From positions 16,817,585 to 16,881,584 of the forward strand of contig JAZBQD010000019.1 in NCBI GenBank assembly GCA_036583965.1: 64,000 nt of DNA, given 5' to 3'. This document shows positions 36,200 through 49,000 of the stretch, piece after piece (position 1 is the first letter of the stretch; the number at the start of each line of letters is the position of its first letter). Origin of the DNA: Prunella strophiata. Taxonomy: Eukaryota; Chordata; Aves; Passeriformes; Prunellidae. Made by a program: the position numbers and the translations under genes. Below the pieces are notes generated by a model. That model did no database searches, had not been told where the DNA came from, and was given only the letters and a program-made list of their open reading frames with translations.

Positions 36200-37171
36200 A
36201 ATCACAGAATGATTATATTTGGAAGGGACTTCTGGAGGTCATTTTGTCCAGCCCCCTTGCTCACACTGGGCCATCTGGAAGAGGCTGCATCTCTCTCCAG
36301 ACATCTTTTGAGTATCTCCAAGGAGAAAGATTCCACAGCCTCCCTGGGCAGCCTGTGCCAGTGCTCATTAACCCTCACAGCAAAAAAAAAAAAAGGTTCC
36401 TGATCTTCAGAGAGGACCTTCAGTGTTTCAGTTCATGCCTATTGCCTCTAGTCCTGTCACTGGACACCACTGGAAAGAGCCTGGCTCCCTTTTCCGTGTA
36501 TCCTCCCTGCAGATATTTCTAGCATTGATAAGGCTCCTCTCCTGAGCATTGTCTTTTCCAGGCTGAAGAGTCACAGCTCTCTCAGCCTTTCCTCATGGAA
36601 GAGTTACTCTGGTGTCTAATCCATCCTGGTGGGCATTTGTTGGACTTCCTCCAGTAGCTCCATGTCTCTGGTACTAGAGAGTGCAGAACTGGACCCAGTA
36701 CTGCAGGTGTGGCCTCACCAGTGCTGAACAGAGGGATCACTGCCCTCAGCCTGCTGGCAGCACTCCTGCTGATGCTGCCTGGGCTATCAATAGTCTTCTT
36801 TCCAGCTGGGGCACCTTGCTGGCTCCTGCTCACCTTGGGTGTCTACCAGGACCCCCAAGTGTGTTCCTGTCAAGCTGCCTTTGAGCTGGGGAGTGCCCAG
36901 GCATGTATGGTGCCTGGGTTTGTTCCCTCCCAGGTGCAGGCAGGACTTTGCCAAAGGCTTTGCTGAGGTTCCTGTCAGCTCATTGCTCCAGCTTGTTGAG
37001 GTCCCTCTGGATGGCAGCACAGCCCTTTGGCATATCAGTTCAGCAAACACGCTTGGGATCAGGCCCAGAATCAATCTCTGGGACACACCACTAGTTCCTG
37101 GCCTCCAACTAGGCTTTGTGTCACTCATCACCACCTCCTGGGCTCAGCTTTGTGGGAGACTCTTAACCAGT
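36200..37171 (-). mobile_element. CR1 LINE, ~970 bp 5'-truncated copy (minus strand)
   Basis: The left end, aatcacagaatgattatatt followed by tggaagggacttctggaggt, is the reverse complement of a CR1 3' end. Going right, the minus strand passes backward through the C-terminal part of ORF2 and into the reverse-transcriptase domain; for example a decayed 'HLGVLVDTQGEQEPA' can be read on the minus strand near 36850-36900. The copy contains stops, frameshifts and an A13 run on the + strand (36382-36394). It is the longest transposon fragment in the window and is not functional. Confidence 0.88.
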
Positions 37172-38868
37172 GGAAAAATGGCTGAGCATATCCTTCCTTG
37201 CTCTGAGGCTGCACTGAGTTACGCTGCTCAAGTGTGTTACAGGCATAAGTGTGTAAGTGTGGCCAGATGACACATTGCAGTTTGACTGTCACTTCAGAGT
37301 GTCTGAGACCATGGCAGTTCTGAAATACTGAGCACTTCAGTTCCTACATACTTGGTTTTATAATTATCAAGAAAATGATTGCTCAAATACACAAGTATCT
37401 GTAATAATTATGATACATCCTTGTGCTTTGGCATTGTCAACCACTGTTTCACAAGAAGTGCTCGTTCACAGCTTGTTCAAAACTTGCAAGAAGCTGAGTC
37501 AAATAGTGATTAGAGGTGGAGTTAAAAAGAAGTTCTTGAAGTTGACTGAATATTTATGCAGTGTAAAAATTAAAAGCCAAAGATTTCTTGATCAAAAGAA
37601 AGCAAAATGTCTCTTTGGGGGTGTGTGTATGCATGTGTGGGGTTGTTTCAAACTAAGATGTGGATTATTCAGTTGATAATTCCTGATATGTCTGTGCATT
37701 TTTCATTCCATGTATCTCTTTGAAAAATTTTCAGTATTTAATTATTCTGATTTTAAAGATGTATTGAGTTTGTTTGGAGTTTAAAATGTTACCCTGTTAA
37801 AGTGGAGAAAAAATTTATTATCCCTTATTGTGTGTAATTTTTTGCATCTGAAAGAGGGCGAAATAAGCTACCTATAAAATTTAATGTTTTTAAGTAGATG
37901 TACTAAGGGGACCATGCTCTGTGAAATTAAAGATAAAGAGGGGGATAAGGAGAGACAAGTGTCTTTGACTTCTGATTGCAGACTGCCAGATAGTACTAAC
38001 ATTTGTACCAATGGGAATATTAAACACCAGGAAAAATAGAAATAGATAGGAATAGCAAGATAATGTGTTTTCAGAGGTTTGATCATAAAGTGGGAGAAGC
38101 ACTGGGTAGTTCAGGGGAGGTACTAACTATTCTGAGACCTGAAGTTTGTTCTTTGCTCTTGAACATGGCTTCTCTGTGAACATCGTCAATTAATTTAATG
38201 CATTTCTAGCTCAGCTTTCTTACTTCCCAAAAGGAGCACTTTACTTAAGGAATTAGGTTTGCAACGTGCCTTTCACAAAACAGGTTTGAAAGTACAAACT
38301 CTTACTGCAAACATGGCCTAATTCCAAAGCTGTGCCCAGAACCAAGATCAGTTTTCAGTTCTCAGTAGTAACTCCTGAAGGTGATTGTGGGTTATCCTGG
38401 GCATGTTACCATTCACAAGTGAGATGATAGCGTCATAATGTTGAGAAGAGAAAAGAAGTCAATTGCCTTATTTTACAAAAGCTGGAATTGAGGACTTGAA
38501 GACCCTTTTAATATGTTTTACTAGCACACAAAAAAGAAAGAAATTTTTGTAGATGTATATCCATTATATTGAAAATATACCTTCTTTTTTTTTTTTCTTT
38601 TTTTTCTGAGAACTTTTTCAATAATTTTAAATACATTACTTAGATTATGGAATTAGCATGAAGTAATTAAAAATAGGTCCATGTAGAAATATCAGTCTTG
38701 CCACTAGTATATAAAATTGGTAATTCTTTCTATCTATAAATTAGTTTCCAATCTCTTCCTTATAGCAACTACTGACTGTGAGGATGAGTAGAATGGTAGT
38801 AACTGGAGTGAAAATACAGCTTGAATTATAATGGTTGAGTTGGTTTCTTTCTTTGTGGTGTGTTTCAG

Positions 38869-39006
38869 GCTAACCGGGATGCTGTGCTGAGCAGAATACC
38901 GGAACACAAGAATGATCGCATCATCAGTTTGCAAAGTGCATCTGTAGTCTATGATTTACTCACAATAGCCTTGGGAAGAAGAGGCCAGTATGAAATGCTT
39001 TCAGAG
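38869..39006 (+). CDS. TTC7B: TTC7B coding exon (probably exon 9), residues ~339-384
   Basis: 138 nt (46 codons), phase 0 at both ends, after the acceptor tgtttcag. It encodes [20 protein letters not shown], then [20 protein letters not shown] and YEMLSE. The second half is the first helix of a TPR ([20 protein letters not shown]). The donor GAG|gtttgt is weaker than all the others in the gene. The exon could be skipped without changing frame. Confidence 0.95.
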
Positions 39007-42000
39007 GTTTGTTGATAGTAGTGAATGTTCATCTCTGTAATTTTTGCTGTTTTCTATTAATCATGTTAATCATGGTAGTAAGAAAGGACTGAAACAAATA
39101 TAGGACACTGTTATTCTGACTGGTTTATAAATACAGGAGGTAGTTTCCACCCCAGAATGTTTACTGTCTAAATTTATACAAGTGACTTGAGGTGGCCAAA
39201 CAAGAAAAATTGCGTGGAAGGTGTGGTAAATGTTTAATGCCTCAGAAATGCACATGATTTTTAGTTGGGGATGCATGGATCTGCTTAAAAGGGTACACAT
39301 TTAATGTAGAGAGCAAGAAGGAATGGCAAAAAATAAAAGCTGTTGTGGATATAGAAACAATAAGTATAATTGCCTAAAAAAAAATATTTGTAGTGAATGA
39401 AAAAGGATTTCAGAAGAAAACTTTTTTACACTTCTTAGTATTTGAGGTGATCCATAGTCCTTGAAGTTTATAATCATTTTGAAGTTAATAAAAAGGAAAT
39501 AAAGTTAATAAAAAAAAATTCAGGTCTTTAGAAAATGTGTTACTTACCTCAATGTCTGTTTCATTATGTAGCATGCTTGTGTTTTGTTAGATTGTGGCAA
39601 CTTCTTCAGGAAGCTGCCATGTATTATTAACAGTTTTATACCTGTGAAACAGTTATTTTTCTTTGGGCAGAGCAGATCTTTCTGCTGCTCAAACAGTGCT
39701 CACCCAGCAGCAGGGTACTGTTGCTGACCACAATTAATTATTAGTCTCAAGAAAGAATATGAAGGCATACCCAGGAATTGATTTGTTGAGAAATGGTTCC
39801 TCTCTACCATAATAGAGGACTTCTATTAAAAAAAAGATGAAAAAAAAGCACTCTAGTTTTTCTGTAGTATATGTTGGTGATCACCAACATAATAAATACT
39901 ACCATTTATCTGCATCTCACGTGATGTTAAACCCTCAGTTTGGGTATTCTTTTTCTTGAAAGTACTTCATAGCTGCCAGTTGGGATACAAGTCAGTTTAA
40001 ATCAGTACAATGGAAGGTGTTTGACAGAACAAAGGTGTACAAAGCTCACGCAGGACCAGCCCTACAACATAATCTAATCAGGAATATTTCCATTTACTTG
40101 TCACTACAGACACAATCACCTTCATGCAGTTTTAGGTAGTTGCACCAAAGGTGCAAGAGGTGACCATTGGTATATTTCAGTCTAGAACTTCCAAAACAGG
40201 AGACATCAACAAGTATTTAAAAAAAACCCCAAACAAACAAGAGACCAAAAAGCTTTGAAAACTTTGATTTCTTATTTTCTCTAAATGACTGGCAACCTTT
40301 CAATTTTATATAGTAGACTAACAACTAGGCAGGGATAGAGCAGCCCTGGATTCCAAATCTGATTCTTAGATTTTGTCTGGTGTCATGATGGTTTTGTTGT
40401 GGGGTTTTTTGATGTGGATTTTTTGTCTTTTTTAGAAGGTTTAAGAGCCATTATATTTATGGGAACATTGCAGGTTTAGTGAGTAGAAGATATCTGCCCT
40501 CAAATCCTGCTGCTGATAGTCTGTAACTTTTATAATTTGAAGTATTGTTATAAACACATATTCAGAAACGTTAAAACATTCTGTTCAATTACATAATAGG
40601 CATTGAATTTTTTAGGGCTTCATTCTCTTTGAGCTGATTTTGATTGCTCTGGTGAAGCTGTTGTAGATTAAATCAGAAATTGGGAAATTATTCTAACTGT
40701 GGAAATGGTACTCACCCACCAGTTCCAATATCTTATTGCTGCCTTCTGGTTTAGCTATGGCTGATTACTTACAGAAATAGTTGGTTGTTATATAAGAATA
40801 TTAAATGATCAAAAATCTGTCTCATCCTTGTTAAACTGTGCTAATGCCAAGTCACGTTCTTAACTGAAAAGGACTCATGTTTTTTTCAAGTTTGTATGTA
40901 ATGGGCTTTCAATTTTTTAAAGTAGCTTCCACTAGATGAAGAAACTTTATACTGTCAGTTCTTTCCTAAACAATAGTACTCTGGTTGTAATCAAGTTCTT
41001 TTTTAAGCTTTGTAGGATGTGTGATATTGACTTTGTAAGTATCCTACAAGAAGAGACGTCTTTCAGACCAGAAATTTTCCTATATTTTCATGATTTCATC
41101 TTTCAGCTCTCTAACTTCAAGCATATACTTTTCAGGAGACCATAGCGATAAACAACCAAATTGAGTAATGCGTTTGACATATCCTGTTCATATAGTGATT
41201 TGTGATTGTTTCCAAGGCAGTATCAACAATGGTATTTGATCCATAGGAGAGAGATCATGCTAAATGTGTTTTAAAGTAGTAAAGTCAGTTGCCATTATCC
41301 TGAACATTATCTTAACTTCCAGCCTGCCTGGTGACTATTGCTTGTTATGTATTTCTTGTCAGAGCCTGTAGGTCTTTGAAATCCCTTGTAGTGACTTTGT
41401 TCAGAAGAACCCAGTTTAAGAGGTGTTCATGTTGTTGTGTAGGTCACCAACACATCCCACATACCCTAACAGCCAGTTCTGTTATCTTACAAAGAAAAGA
41501 CAAATCACATAACTTGTGACTTTTCTTACTGAGCAGGGCCAAGGAAATAGAACTTGAAGTTAAGCAAAAGCAATGGTAGATATGTTATTAATATGTTGAA
41601 ACTCAAGCCTTTTAGAATAATCTACAGTTGTGTCCTGTGCCCTTCTAATTATAAAAAATTATAAAAACCTGAAGCATCAATTTCTTAAACCTCATTTTCT
41701 GCACTTAGAATTGATAATTAATTTTTAATTGAGCAAGGCCTGGAAAAGAAATTTTACATTTTTACAGTACAGTGAGCCTTACATATGCATCTCTGTGATG
41801 TATCTTAAATAGAAGAAGCAATCACACATAACTTACTTGTTTCTTTCTGTGCTCTTTTTGTTTCCACTTATGAAAAGTCCAATGGGAAAATAAATTCTGT
41901 CTTGTTTTTCACAGCAGACATTTAATTAACTTACTACACATGCAATCTGATGATGAAACTTTAACAGCAATATTAGAAAGTATTTCTAAAATAATGTAAA

Positions 42001-43064
42001 ATCACAAAGAAAATAATTTATTTACAATAATATAATAAAAATTCTGTTAGGTAATATTCTTGATACTGGACATTGTGTAGTTGGATAAATTCTAACATAA
42101 ATTAGTTACATGTAGCAGATAATGCACTTATGTTTTGTTTCCTCTTCAGTGGTGTTCTTTGCTTCAGATTCTGGTGTAGTGTGGAAACACACTGCATTCT
42201 GGTTGTGCTTTCTGTAGTGTTAAGGCTGAGTTTGTATGGCAAAAATAATTCATGCTTTCACAGTTTAGCATATACACTGTAGCTGTATAGCACTGCAGCA
42301 TAGACACCAGAGCAGAAAGCTGCTGGACTCTGCAGACTAGAAAATTAATTCCTAAATTAGTTTATTCCTGAAAAGTATTTCACCTTTCTACTATATAGAA
42401 CTGGCCTGATTAGTTAAAATTAGCATAGCAAAATGAAATCATTCTTATTGACAACAGCAGATAAGAAACATTCAAAATTAGCATATAATGCTAATTTCAT
42501 TATTTAATCTCAGTGTATTAATAATGAATTTCCTTTTGGCATTCAGTTAGTTCACTTAAAATCTCAACAGAATATGGAGTGGGAAGTTAAAATTTTTACA
42601 AATAGAAATACTTCAAGGTGAATCTTTATATATGACCCCTCATTTTAAATTGTACTTGTAAGTGCTTGTGGTACCACTGCTTATTAAGTATTCACAGCTT
42701 AGGAACAGTGTGTACAATTTTCCTTTTCACTTAAGACTTATCTCTTACTTTTTTACTTACTTTTTTTTAAAATAAGCTGATTTTTACAGATGGTATCTTC
42801 ACTAAGATGATATTCATCATTCCTTCTTTCACACTACAAAATACAGTACCTGCAGGAGTATTAAACAAACATAGTAAATGGGAAATCAGTTTTTTGTTAA
42901 ATTATTTTCCATATAGAATCTGGCACCTATTTATATGTATTTTAATAATTTAATTTTTTTATTACATATATGTTAGGAAAGAGTCTATAAAAAATCTTAA
43001 TATTAGTGTGTCTTCTCAATAATTGAAGAACATGAGCTTAAATAACAATTCCCCCCATATTTAG
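39007..43064 (+). other. TTC7B: TTC7B intron, 4.1 kb
   Basis: From gtttgt to the acceptor ccccatatttag. The notable item is a perfect 22-bp palindrome at 39870-39891. Otherwise AT-rich sequence with no recognised repeat. Confidence 0.88.
39870..39891. repeat. Perfect 22-bp palindrome
   Basis: The half-site tatgttggtga is followed immediately, with no spacer, by its exact reverse complement tcaccaacata. The next outer bases do not pair. No flanking transposon sequence is recognisable. Confidence 0.9.
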
Positions 43065-43148
43065 TGTTTAGAAAGAGCCATGAAGTTTGCCTTTGAAGAG
43101 TTCCATCTCTGGTATCAGTTTGCATTGTCCTTGATGGCAGCAGGAAAA
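43065..43148 (+). CDS. TTC7B: TTC7B coding exon (probably exon 10), residues ~385-412
   Basis: 84 nt (28 codons), phase 0 at both ends, after the acceptor atatttag and before the donor gtaagt. It encodes [20 protein letters not shown] then LSLMAAGK, a canonical TPR helix A with the W-(x)2-(L/F)-A pattern ([14 protein letters not shown]). The partner helix is in the next exon. Confidence 0.96.
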
Positions 43149-44326
43149 GTAAGTCTAAATTTTTTCATATAATTCTTGCATTGGTGGTGTTTGATAACAA
43201 TGTTTAGCACTTCTATAGTTTTCATCTGTAGTGTTTTTGAAAATAATTCTAATCCTTGAATCAACTAAGTATGCTGTACTCCTGAAGTTGTTACCAGTGC
43301 TGTACAAAGAATGTTGTTATTTGAATAGTTTCTAACTTAGGTGATGATAACAACTATCTTGCCAATAATCTTAAAATAAGCTGATTGAGTACAAGCAGTG
43401 AATTATACCAGACCCTATTATCCTGTAAAACTTGTTTAAGTGTGCTTTTGATGACTTAATTTATTTTATACTTAGGTACAAATTAATGCTGATTCATGAC
43501 TGCTCTTTTTTTCTTCCTTTGGAAATTTCTGACTTTATCTTCTTTATTATTGTTGCCTTTGAGACTGTGTATTCTGTGCAACTAATGGACTTTGAAAAAA
43601 AGTTATACAAACCAGGAACTTAAGCTCTTAGATGCAATTCTCTGTTTTCAGTTATTTTTTTGCTTTTTGCTCTCATGTTACAGAAAATACATTCATCATG
43701 TAATGTAAACAACTAATTTTCTGAAATACAATTTTCAGTGGGATATTTTGCTTATTTTCAGAATGGGGGCAAGGAATGTATTTTCCTTAGAAAATATTTT
43801 AGGGGCACATGGGTTCTGAAGAGACTTGGTTTTTCTTCCAACTCTATTTACTTTGAGTTATCTTCCAAACTGTGGTTGGATGGAGCCAAATAAGTTAGAG
43901 AGGAGCAGTGCCATTCCATCTTAGATCTATTCTGTGTGCTGTTTTAACTCCCAAAGAACACCAAAACATTGCTTGTTTAGAAAACCTGTCCCATTCCTTC
44001 TCTTTCATTTGTGTGGCTCAAATGCTGTGAGTTTACAGGCCTAGCAAAGTTTTAAATGCATCTCAAAACTGTTTTCTGAATTGTGTACCAGTGGAATTAC
44101 ATTCTTCTGGGAATGCTCAGTGAAAGTTCATTGGAGTTAAATAACAATAGCAGTGTCTAAAGTCTTGTCTTTCACTGGCTTGAGGAGCTTTGACCAATTG
44201 TCAACAAAATGTGTAGTAACATCTCCTTCACAAAGGAAAAACAAAGTAAATGGTGGAAATATGAATCTTCTATCTGTGAAACATATTTATGTTTTTAGTA
44301 ATTTAAATGGAAAATGTTTTCAACAG
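43149..44326 (+). other. TTC7B: TTC7B intron, 1.2 kb
   Basis: From gtaagt to the acceptor tgttttcaacag. I see nothing in it. Confidence 0.9.
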
Positions 44327-44431
44327 TCTGCTCGAGCTGTTAAAGTCTTGAAGGAATGTATACGTTTGAAACCAGATGATGCAACAATTCCACTCCTTGC
44401 TGCAAAGCTCTGCATGGGATCTCTGCACTGG
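44327..44431 (+). CDS. TTC7B: TTC7B coding exon (probably exon 11), residues ~413-447
   Basis: 105 nt (35 codons), phase 0 at both ends, before the donor gtaagc. It encodes SARAVKVLKECIRLKPDDAT, completing the TPR begun in the previous exon (helix B ARAVKVLKECIRLKPDD), then IPLLAAKLCMGSLHW, the first helix of the following repeat. Confidence 0.96.
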
Positions 44432-45719
44432 GTAAGCTTTGCCCTCTGTCTTCTCAGCAAGACCTGTACTAAAATCTTGATTTAGAGATGCAGCAAATAC
44501 TTTTGCACAGTGACTGCATGCACTTGGGCATATCTAAAAACACAGCACAGAATGTACATGCACATGTACATCCCTGTTTGAATGGCTAACTTGTAATACT
44601 TGACAATGGTTATGTTTATCAAGGTAGCATATTCTGATACTGTAAAATATATGAAAATTGAAACATTGGAAGATGGATCATAAATGCAACTTAGAATTCT
44701 GTTATTTTCTGCAAGAGCAAAATAACTTTCTGGAAAATAATGAGGCAAATCTCTTATAATCAAGAGACTCTTCTGGTGGTACCATGTTTGCAGGCAACTG
44801 TGGTTTATGAATTTGTAATAGGGACAGTTGAGTATTTTAGATAAACTTGAAATGGGTATATCTGTACAAAAACATTAAAGTGATCAAAGATAATTATGTT
44901 GTTTTCAAGATACTTGTGTAATTTTTAGAAGAATGAGTATATTTGAAAAAGAAGGAAAAGAGAAGGGAAAGGTCACATATAGAAATTGAGAAAGTGGTGT
45001 GGTAGCACAAACATGACTTGTTGGGGCTGACAAAATACAGCTTTAATTAAGGTATATCCTAGTTCTGTAAATTGTTCCCTATGGATTGAGTCTGTATGGA
45101 CTAGTTTACTGTACTTAGCATTTACAGTTACTGGAATGGATTCAAATGGGCTTTTTTTCTTTCTAGATTATTAAATAATGTGCTAGCATGGCAGCTAAAC
45201 CTTGATTCTTTACGTGTTTCTCTGTTTATGAGTTTATGAGTTTTATGCATCCATTCAGCACTGCAGTATTCGAAGCAGAGTTCTGCATGATATACTGGTT
45301 TTTTACAGGGTTAGGAGCCATAGTTCTTGTGATTGATTTTCCTGAATAAATGGTTCATGAGTCAAGAACACTATTTATAAAGTGCAAAAATGGTAGATGG
45401 CATATATGGACCAGAAATAACTTTTTAATACAGAAAAAAAGAAGAAAAAAGGCAAAAGCACAGTAAGTGTGCTTTGTGCCAGATTTCTCTCAATCATAGG
45501 AATAGGTGTTTCAGCTTAAAATCTGTGGGTTTTACTCAGTATTTAGTAAGAAAACTAACTCTAATGAAAAATGAAATATCCCTTCAAAGCAATCATGGCT
45601 GAGATTTTAACAGGTTCAGTGTGCACAATATACATTCTGAGCATTCTGAGAATTCTTATCATTATAATGTAAGATTTAGCTAGTTTTAGACTTACATGGA
45701 TGTTTTGTAATATTTTCAG
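44432..45719 (+). other. TTC7B: TTC7B intron, 1.3 kb
   Basis: From gtaagc to the acceptor aatattttcag. It holds a 9-bp inverted repeat (atgtacatg/catgtacat, 44552-44571, 2-nt spacer); nothing else is recognised. Confidence 0.9.
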
Positions 45720-45837
45720 TTGGAAGAAGCTGAAAGATTTGCCAAAGCAGTTGTTGATCTTGGGGACAAAACATCAGAGTTCAAAGCAAAAGGCTACTTG
45801 GCACTGGGATTGACTTACAGTCTGCAGGCTACTGATG
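45720..45837 (+). CDS. TTC7B: TTC7B coding exon (probably exon 12), residues ~448-487
   Basis: 118 nt, phase 0 at the start, ending one base into an Ala codon before the donor gtaaga. It encodes [20 protein letters not shown], then [19 protein letters not shown]. The second part is a textbook TPR helix A ([15 protein letters not shown]). Confidence 0.96.
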
Positions 45838-46028
45838 GTAAGATAGGAATAAACATTCACACTTGGAAATTCCCATGCTGCCTAAAGAAGGATACCTGGC
45901 AGAATGATAGACATTAAATCTTCTGTGTGCAACCATTTTTTCAGTCAATGTATGAAAGCTTCTTCAATTAGTGTGTGGAATGAAATCTCATCATGGTTCG
46001 TATCACTGATTAAATATATCCTTTTTAG
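45838..46028 (+). other. TTC7B: TTC7B short intron, 191 bp
   Basis: The shortest intron in the window, from gtaaga to the acceptor tatatcctttttag. Its length is not a multiple of three and the frame reading through it stops at 45915, so retention would truncate the protein. Confidence 0.92.
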
Positions 46029-46086
46029 CATCTTTGCGAGGGATGCAAGAGGTCTTGCAGAGAAAGGCTCTTCTTGCATTTCAGAG
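46029..46086 (+). CDS. TTC7B: TTC7B coding exon (probably exon 13), residues ~487-506
   Basis: A 58-nt exon, the smallest found. Its first two bases complete Ala, then SLRGMQEVLQRKALLAFQ, and it ends two bases into an Arg codon before the donor gtaagt. It encodes the second helix of the TPR started in the previous exon. It is too short to be seen without the protein context; both splice junctions fit the frame exactly. Confidence 0.94.
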
Positions 46087-49000
46087 GTAAGTGGGTGTTG
46101 ATCTTTCCATTTTGTTCTGCTATATGTAGTGCAAAGCTTTATTATGTTCTAAAAAGAGAGACTTGTAAAAGATGGTGTAATGACAACTTCACCTCTGGGA
46201 GTCTCCCATCATGAGAACAGAATGTATTTCTTTAGCATTTATTTCCATCATTTTCTGCCAGCATTACCTAAATTGATTTCTAAGGATTTCCCTTTACTTA
46301 AAGACATTTGTGTTGCTCTCTAGTGTAAAATATTTGCTCAAATATTCTGATCTAGTAGGAAAAACCACTCAATATAAGGTTTTGAGTAGTAGGTTCAATG
46401 AGATAGTGTTTCTAAGAGCTGTCCACTGATCAGATTGTATAGGAGGCCTTGCAATTATCTCTGTAGAAGCAAAACAATAATTGAGGCTCTGCTGCAGGGG
46501 CTGAGGGTTGAAGTGCAGGTTTTGAGGTAGTTAGCTAGGGGAAAATGAAAATTCTGTCTGGAAATACAACAGTGTAGGCAATGGCAGTGCAAATGTAGTC
46601 TTCCAAGTGCATTTCCTGTAAGTAGTGCCATTGGGGATGACAGTAGGTCATTCTCATGGACTCTGCAAACATGACAATAAACAGGTGAATGAGGACATTT
46701 CTACCCTAATTATAGAAGAAACAAATCTTGATGGCAAAGCTGGCAAAAGTACTGCAGCATCTAAATATGTCTTTTATGTTTATATACTCTAGAAAACCCT
46801 TCTTTGGTGAGATAAGCCTAAATGTAGGGAAACAGGTTTGTGCATTAATGTGAAAATGAAGCCCTGGGTTTTTGGTGGTGATTTTGTATCTGAGGGGATA
46901 GGGTTGAAAAAGTGTTTTGCAGGTAACTTTAGAGTGAGGCTGGTGTGTGTTGGTCTTTCTTTTTTCTGTCTTGTCTTAGCAATTCCTCTGTATGTAAGTA
47001 TGTTTTAACATATCTTTGCTCTTCTGTTCCTTAATGGCTTCAATTAGGTTTTTTACTACTTCAGCATTTTCTCCATGTTGAAACTGAGCTTTCTACCTCC
47101 TGGTTTATACCTCAGTTCCTTACTTATCCTTCTTACCACTACTGACTTAATCATCACTGTTTCAAAATCAGTATGCTAACCATTTTTCACCAATTCTGTG
47201 CATTCACTACTTTTTGAGACCCTAACAGTGAATTGCTTTCTTTTGAGGGTTCTTTGAAACAGTAGGGGATGAAATGGAATAGTGTGAAGCTAACCCATTC
47301 CAGTTCAGTGTCTGCTGACCCTATTCTCCAGTTTAACATAGTGATTCTCAAAATTCTGGGAGTCAACATTTTGGATGCCTCAAAGCCCTCTTCAGCCTGG
47401 CCTTGAATGCTGCCAGGGACGGGGCATCCACAAATTCTCTGGACATGTTCCACTGCCTGACCACCTTCAGAGTGAAGAATTTCTTCCTAATATCTAATCT
47501 AAACCTACTCTCTTCCAGTTTGAAGACACTACCCCTCTTCCTATCCATACATACCTTTGTAGAAACCTCCTCTCCAGCTCTCCTGTAGGATCCCTTTAGG
47601 TACTGGAAGGTGCTGTAACATTTCCTGAGCCTTCTGTTCTCCAGGCTGAACAATCCCAACTCTCTCAGCTTGTCTCTAAAAGAGAGGTGCTTTAGGCCCT
47701 CTGGTCATTTTGGTGGCCCTCCTCTGGACTTACTCTGACAGGTCCACATCCTCCCTCAGCTGGGGACCCCACACCTGGACACAGCACTCCAGGTGGGGTC
47801 TCATGAGTGTGGAGTAGAAGGGGAGAATCACCTCCCTTGCCCTGTGGTCAGACTTCTATTGATGCAGGCCCAACACATGCTTGGCTTTCTGGCCAGTAAA
47901 AGCATATTGCCAGGTCATGCCAATGTTCAGCCTCTTATCACTGTGAAATTACTTTTCTCAACCACTGTTCAAATATTATTGCTTGGTTGTGTGTTACATT
48001 GTCTTTCACCCAGCACACCAGTCATGCCTACTTTCTCTTGCCACATCTGAAAAATAAAAGTTTTCCAGGAGATGGAAGTTGAATTGTCTTCTACCAGTTT
48101 ATAAAGCAAGCAAGCAGCCTGTACTGGACTCATTATTTTAATGTGCCCTTTTTTTTTTTTTCTTTCAATAATTTTTTTGTGGGTTTTTAAAATCACCTAC
48201 TTAGAGGGCAAATTCCTGAAGAAATAGGGGTCCTGAAGAAATAGAGTTACATTTTGGACCCTTGCATGAGTCAGATTTCAAGGCTTACCAATTTGTGTTG
48301 GTGGCCATTCAAAGAGGTACCTGTTGCTCTCTTCATGCAGTACTGAGGGGTGTTTGTTTCACTAATAAACTTTTTTTTTTTTGTTAAATTTTGGAAGACT
48401 TTCAGTCAGTGCTTCTGTTGGTTTCAGTGCTTATGGTTGGTGCGAATTGGAGTTTCACACTCCAACAATAATAGCTTCATTCTTTCACTGTCTGAAGGGT
48501 GGCACTCTATAAGCACTCTCTAAGTAAAAATTTCTTGCTCTTGTTTAGTATTGCTTAATTTGTGAATTTAAATTTAAAAAAGGACTGGTCCTGGGCCCTG
48601 TTAGGCTTTACCTGTGCATCTAGTCTCCAAATTACAGGTGAAGTTAACAAAATATGGAGCTGTCCCTTAATGACTTTAAACTTCTTTGAAGCATGCTGGG
48701 TGTAGTTACTAAGCTAAGGGACCTGTACAGCTTTTTGGACTTGAGAAGGCAGAAATGCACAGGTCAGAAGCAGAAGGTTCTCTGTGGTTTTAGTGGTTTA
48801 AAGGTCAGTTTTGATGCTTCCTCCCAACGGAAGTGACTCACTTGATGTTCCAAAGATGAAGATTAGAGTTCTAAATGAGATTCTGTTAAAAGAATGTAAC
48901 AAATGTAAATAAAAAATAGTCCCAGGCTTCCTGCCCAGTACTTACTACACATCATTTTGGGGTACAGCCATCATTTTTTTTTGTCCCTCTGCTAAAAAGC

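Larger units (their letters stand above)
34330..38868 (+). other. TTC7B: TTC7B intron, 4.5 kb
   Basis: From gtaggt to the acceptor tggtgtgtttcag. It contains a T/G-rich stretch (34375-34437), a short + strand CR1 3' end (36043-36138) and a ~970 bp minus-strand CR1 (36200-37171). Both CR1 copies explain the GC-rich island and the cluster of overlapping frames there. The remaining sequence holds nothing recognisable. Confidence 0.9.

Noticed and set aside
36787..37270. Several overlapping frames of 60-143 codons on both strands
   Set aside because: All lie in the decayed minus-strand CR1 copy and its GC-rich background; none is an intact CR1 ORF2 or a host gene.
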